The notes beneath the pieces are model-generated. The model was not told where the DNA came from. It ran no database searches and saw nothing but the letters and a program-made list of their open reading frames with translations. A stretch of 8,536 nucleotides of DNA from an uncultured Fidelibacterota bacterium (GTDB lineage Bacteria > Marinisomatota > Marinisomatia > Marinisomatales > UBA1611). The stretch's first letter is position 1. Each line of letters starts with the position of its first letter. This document shows, one piece after another, positions 6,503 to 8,536 of the stretch. The DNA is taken from the NCBI GenBank assembly GCA_913041325.1, contig CAJWHU010000062.1:1-8536 (forward strand), given 5' to 3'. Position numbers and translations under genes: made by a program.

Positions 6503-6979
6503 CTAAATTATACTTTTTATGTCATCCCAGACATCGGCTTTTTTATCGATTTTGCATGCGCATGATTTATCATTTTTATTAATGCCACAATTATAGCACA
6601 AACCCTTACATAAATCACTGCAAACTGGATAGTCGGGACTTGATAAAGCTATCGCATCTGAAAGATAATCTCCAAGGTCGACGATATTATTTTTTATTTT
6701 AATCAATTCTTCATTATCCTTTTTTTTGTTATTTATGACCACTTTGGCTGGGGTGACTGTTGTGAATATAAGTTTTGATAAGCACTTTACACACTCTAAT
6801 TCAATTTTAGCGGTGATTTCGCCGAAAATCTTAAATCCGTCTCTATATTTTTCGGATGTAAAAACACATTTTATATTATTTTCTTTATACCTAGTTCCTC
6901 TCTCTGGCAGATAATCAACCGGAACCTGAAATTTTTTGTTAAAAAAATTATCCTTTAAGTCTGATATTTTTAATATCAT
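6503..6979 (-). CDS. YceD/DUF177 family protein
   Basis: This 158-residue protein has the DUF177 layout. An N-terminal beta-rich part is followed by a CxxC knuckle (Cys63, Cys66 in LECVKCL) and, after a lysine-rich linker around 84-97, by LGDYLSDAIALSSP. A second cysteine cluster follows: Cys120, Cys124, Cys128, Cys131, Cys140 and Cys142, in the family pattern PxC...CKGLCYNCG...C.C. The cysteines suggest metal binding. YceD proteins are encoded beside rpmF in most bacteria and are linked to 23S rRNA or large-subunit biogenesis, but the exact activity is not settled. The ATG at 6977-6979 fits the family start, yet no Shine-Dalgarno is seen. It is the first gene after a 97-base gap and so probably opens the cluster. 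Confidence 0.88.
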   Translation of the reverse strand: MILKISDLKDNFFNKKFQVPVDYLPERGTRYKENNIKCVFTSEKYRDGFKIFGEITAKIELECVKCLSKLIFTTVTPAKVVINNKKKDNEELIKIKNNIVDLGDYLSDAIALSSPDYPVCSDLCKGLCYNCGINKNDKSCACKIDKKADVWDDIKSII

Positions 6980-7073
6980 TAATAAAATCTACTGGATTAT
7001 TTCATATTAACCAATAGTTACTAACTACTACACTATCAAAACTTAAAGGTTTATCCTAGAGTGCTCCAATGGA
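6977..7073 (-). promoter_or_regulatory. Probable promoter region of the yceD-rpmF-fab-rnc cluster
   Basis: The gap (6980-7073) between the membrane-protein gene and yceD is the most likely place for a promoter. One minus-strand candidate is TTGATA (7039-7034), 17 bases, then TATTGG (7016-7011). A second is TTGGTT, 17 bases, then TAGATT, ending about 7 bases before the yceD ATG, which would give an almost leaderless message. Both are weak matches to the housekeeping consensus. The partial palindrome AAACTTAAAGGTTT (7039-7052) lacks a following T-run, so no terminator is called. Readthrough from the upstream gene cannot be excluded. Confidence 0.3.
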
Positions 7074-8264
7074 TTATCTAGATAAATCAAAATTCTCAGT
7101 ATTATCTTCATTTGTTTCAAAATTAGGAATGTAATCATCTTCTATTTCATCTTCATCCACTCTACTTAATAAATTGTCATCCTCACCCCTCTTCTTAAAA
7201 ATAATAAACATTATAGTGTGTCCGACCGACAATATTGAAAGGCCAAACGATAAGATTGAGAGGCCAATTATGAAGTATGAAACAGCCAATAACAGGGAAA
7301 AGATTGTCTCAATGCCTGACATGCGAGTTGGTATAGATTCAAAGACATAGGGAAATACTTTTGGGAGGGTATAAGAAAAACCCATAAAATTTGTTACTGC
7401 TTCTTTGATGCTGGGAATAGTTTCAATTATGGGTGTAAAAACAATTGAGGACGCATAACTAGATAGGAGGTGTAGATCATTTCCAAGAAACCAATCTGAC
7501 CCAAATACAAAATTAACGAACCCCATACCGTTCATCCAAAACCAACCCATGATTTCTAAACTAAGGAAAACTAGAGGTAGTAGGATCAGGTGATACAGCA
7601 CGAGTCGCCAAGCGTGACCAAGAGTAATAGAGTATGAATTAAAAACAGCACCTATCGTATCTTCCTCATAAACTCCAACTATTGAAGGTGTAAAAAGCAT
7701 TGATACTATAAACACAATAGCGGTGTAAATTGTGAAAACAGAACCAAAAAAGTAAACTACGTATGGAACTACAAATAAAATTTTACCTAAAAAAGGAATC
7801 GATGAAATTAATCCTATGAATGAGGCAAATATGACAAAAAAAGTTATTATCAATATTAATGCTAGAGGAGTCAACAGAATTGATGACATATGCTTTTTCG
7901 AATATTTCCAGCCATCTTTTCCGGAAAAAAAGTCATTACCTTTAATTTGTTTAAGTGTTATTCGACTTACTGCTGTGCTGGATAATAATATGATACCTAG
8001 CCAAAATATAATCCCTAGCCAATAAATTACCCAACTGTACCACTGCATCTTAGTGCCAAACAAGATGGGGTAGAGACCATGGGATCCAACCGATGTCATT
8101 AAATCACGTCCCTCAACAGTTAGTGCCAGATAGGTCAAAATCCAATAAGATGAGAAACCTAGAATATTACCGCGAACGAAAACCCAAATTTTTTTTCCGC
8201 TTAAGCCCAGTTTTGGGGACAAAAATATATCCCTGTAATCGAAGTTTAGACTGTATGGACCCAT
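7074..8264 (-). CDS. Polytopic membrane protein of unknown function with acidic C-terminal tail
   Basis: I do not recognise this 396-residue protein. Hydrophobic stretches suggest about six or seven membrane segments, at roughly 30-50, 76-98, 128-152, 160-193 (possibly two), 218-238 and 318-356 (one or two). The loop 199-220 (YEEDTIGAVFNSYSITLGHAWR) looks like the amphipathic helix seen before a membrane segment in several uncharacterised membrane families, but I cannot name one. A long loop at 240-317 separates the last segments. The tail 360-396 is hydrophilic and strongly acidic (15 Asp/Glu in 36 residues). There is no cleavable signal peptide; the N-terminus (about 1-25) is soluble. The ATG at 8262-8264 follows AAAGG. 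It lies 14 bases after the SPOR-domain gene, so the two are probably co-transcribed and may share an envelope role, which is inference only. Confidence 0.75.
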   Translation of the reverse strand: MGPYSLNFDYRDIFLSPKLGLSGKKIWVFVRGNILGFSSYWILTYLALTVEGRDLMTSVGSHGLYPILFGTKMQWYSWVIYWLGIIFWLGIILLSSTAVSRITLKQIKGNDFFSGKDGWKYSKKHMSSILLTPLALILIITFFVIFASFIGLISSIPFLGKILFVVPYVVYFFGSVFTIYTAIVFIVSMLFTPSIVGVYEEDTIGAVFNSYSITLGHAWRLVLYHLILLPLVFLSLEIMGWFWMNGMGFVNFVFGSDWFLGNDLHLLSSYASSIVFTPIIETIPSIKEAVTNFMGFSYTLPKVFPYVFESIPTRMSGIETIFSLLLAVSYFIIGLSILSFGLSILSVGHTIMFIIFKKRGEDDNLLSRVDEDEIEDDYIPNFETNEDNTENFDLSR

Positions 8265-8278
8265 GCTAAATACCTTTG

Positions 8279-8536
8279 TTATATGTCTTTCCTTACGAAA
8301 TCAACCCAAGTGGTCATACCTAGGTCATCGGAAAGTGCGTCAGCCGCTGATTTGGCTGCGTTGTAATTATCGTAGCTACCAACACGAACTCTGAACCAAA
8401 TTTCTTTTTTGTTAAAAACTACCTTCTGGATATATGAGTCGTAACCTTTATCTATCAGTTTTTGCGAAAAAAGTTGAGCATCCTTGAGCATTTTTTTTGA
8501 TGTTATCTGGATTGTGAATCGATCAGTTTTGGCAAT
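8279..8536 (-). CDS. SPOR-domain protein, C-terminal part (5' end outside window)
   Basis: The frame is open to the window edge and gives 85 visible residues ending in TAA at 8279-8281. They form a SPOR domain, a fold of about 75 residues that binds glycan strands stripped of peptide stems at division sites. Typical features are the opening FTIQITSKKMLKDAQLFSQKL (FxxQ plus an Ala-containing helix), the central WFRVRVGSYDNYNAAKSAADAL with the conserved RVxVGxY/F core, and a final strand ending WVDFVRKD. SPOR domains usually stand at the C-terminus of cell-division or envelope proteins, often after a single membrane anchor or lipoprotein signal, none of which is visible here. The ATG at 8491 lies inside the fold and is not the start. 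The membrane-protein gene follows after 14 bases. Confidence 0.85.
   Translation of the reverse strand: MAKTDRFTIQITSKKMLKDAQLFSQKLIDKGYDSYIQKVVFNKKEIWFRVRVGSYDNYNAAKSAADALSDDLGMTTWVDFVRKDI

Noticed and set aside
6302..7031. Repeated 10-mer TAACTACTAC at 6302-6311 and 7022-7031
   Set aside because: It is short and of low complexity, and one copy overlaps the tandem TAG stops of rpmF; chance is sufficient.
7039..7052. AAACTTAAAGGTTT as a terminator after the membrane-protein gene
   Set aside because: The stem is imperfect and very weak, and no T-run follows on the transcribed strand.
8491..8498. Run of eight T (A on the coding strand) in the SPOR gene as a frameshift site
   Set aside because: The frame on both sides gives a continuous SPOR domain, so nothing suggests slippage is used or needed.

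Overview
This AT-rich bacterial window is densely packed with housekeeping genes. It holds twelve coding regions, two of them cut by the window edges, and no tRNA, rRNA, CRISPR array or mobile element that I can see. The longest stretch without a gene is under 100 bases. Several features lean towards the FCB group (Bacteroidota, Chlorobi, Marinimicrobia and relatives): a cysteine-poor bL32 of the type seen in Flavobacteria, Asn in place of Asp in the RNase III ANxFEALIG motif, a bifunctional nuclease (DUF151) with a UVR tail, and a PGI/PMI-type sugar-phosphate isomerase. An uncultured marine lineage such as Marinimicrobia is a guess and is not shown by the sequence.

Layout. The plus strand (3-1365) carries the 3' part of a phosphoglucose/phosphomannose isomerase gene, overlapped by a DUF151-UVR nuclease gene. 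These converge tail to tail on a long minus-strand block, and the two stop codons share the bases TTAA. Read in its direction of transcription, the minus-strand block runs: SPOR-domain protein (cut by the window end), a polytopic membrane protein of unknown function with an acidic tail, a 97-base gap, then yceD (DUF177), rpmF (bL32), an 85-base gap, fabH, fabD, fabG, acpP, fabF, rnc.

The yceD to rnc block is the conserved bacterial ribosome/fatty-acid-synthesis cluster. FabD loads malonyl onto ACP, FabH primes the chain, FabG does the first reduction, FabF elongates, and AcpP carries the intermediates. The cluster is tightly coupled: fabH/fabD overlap as ATGA, fabD/fabG overlap by 14 bases, and fabF/rnc overlap by about 22 bases. 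The notable departure is the absence of plsX, which usually sits between rpmF and fabH. The gap there is too small to hold even a remnant of the gene.

I found no convincing previously undescribed system. The best leads are the unrecognised membrane protein next to a SPOR protein, the missing plsX, the run of TTG starts surrounding a strongly initiated ATG-start acpP, and an imperfect palindrome just before fabH.
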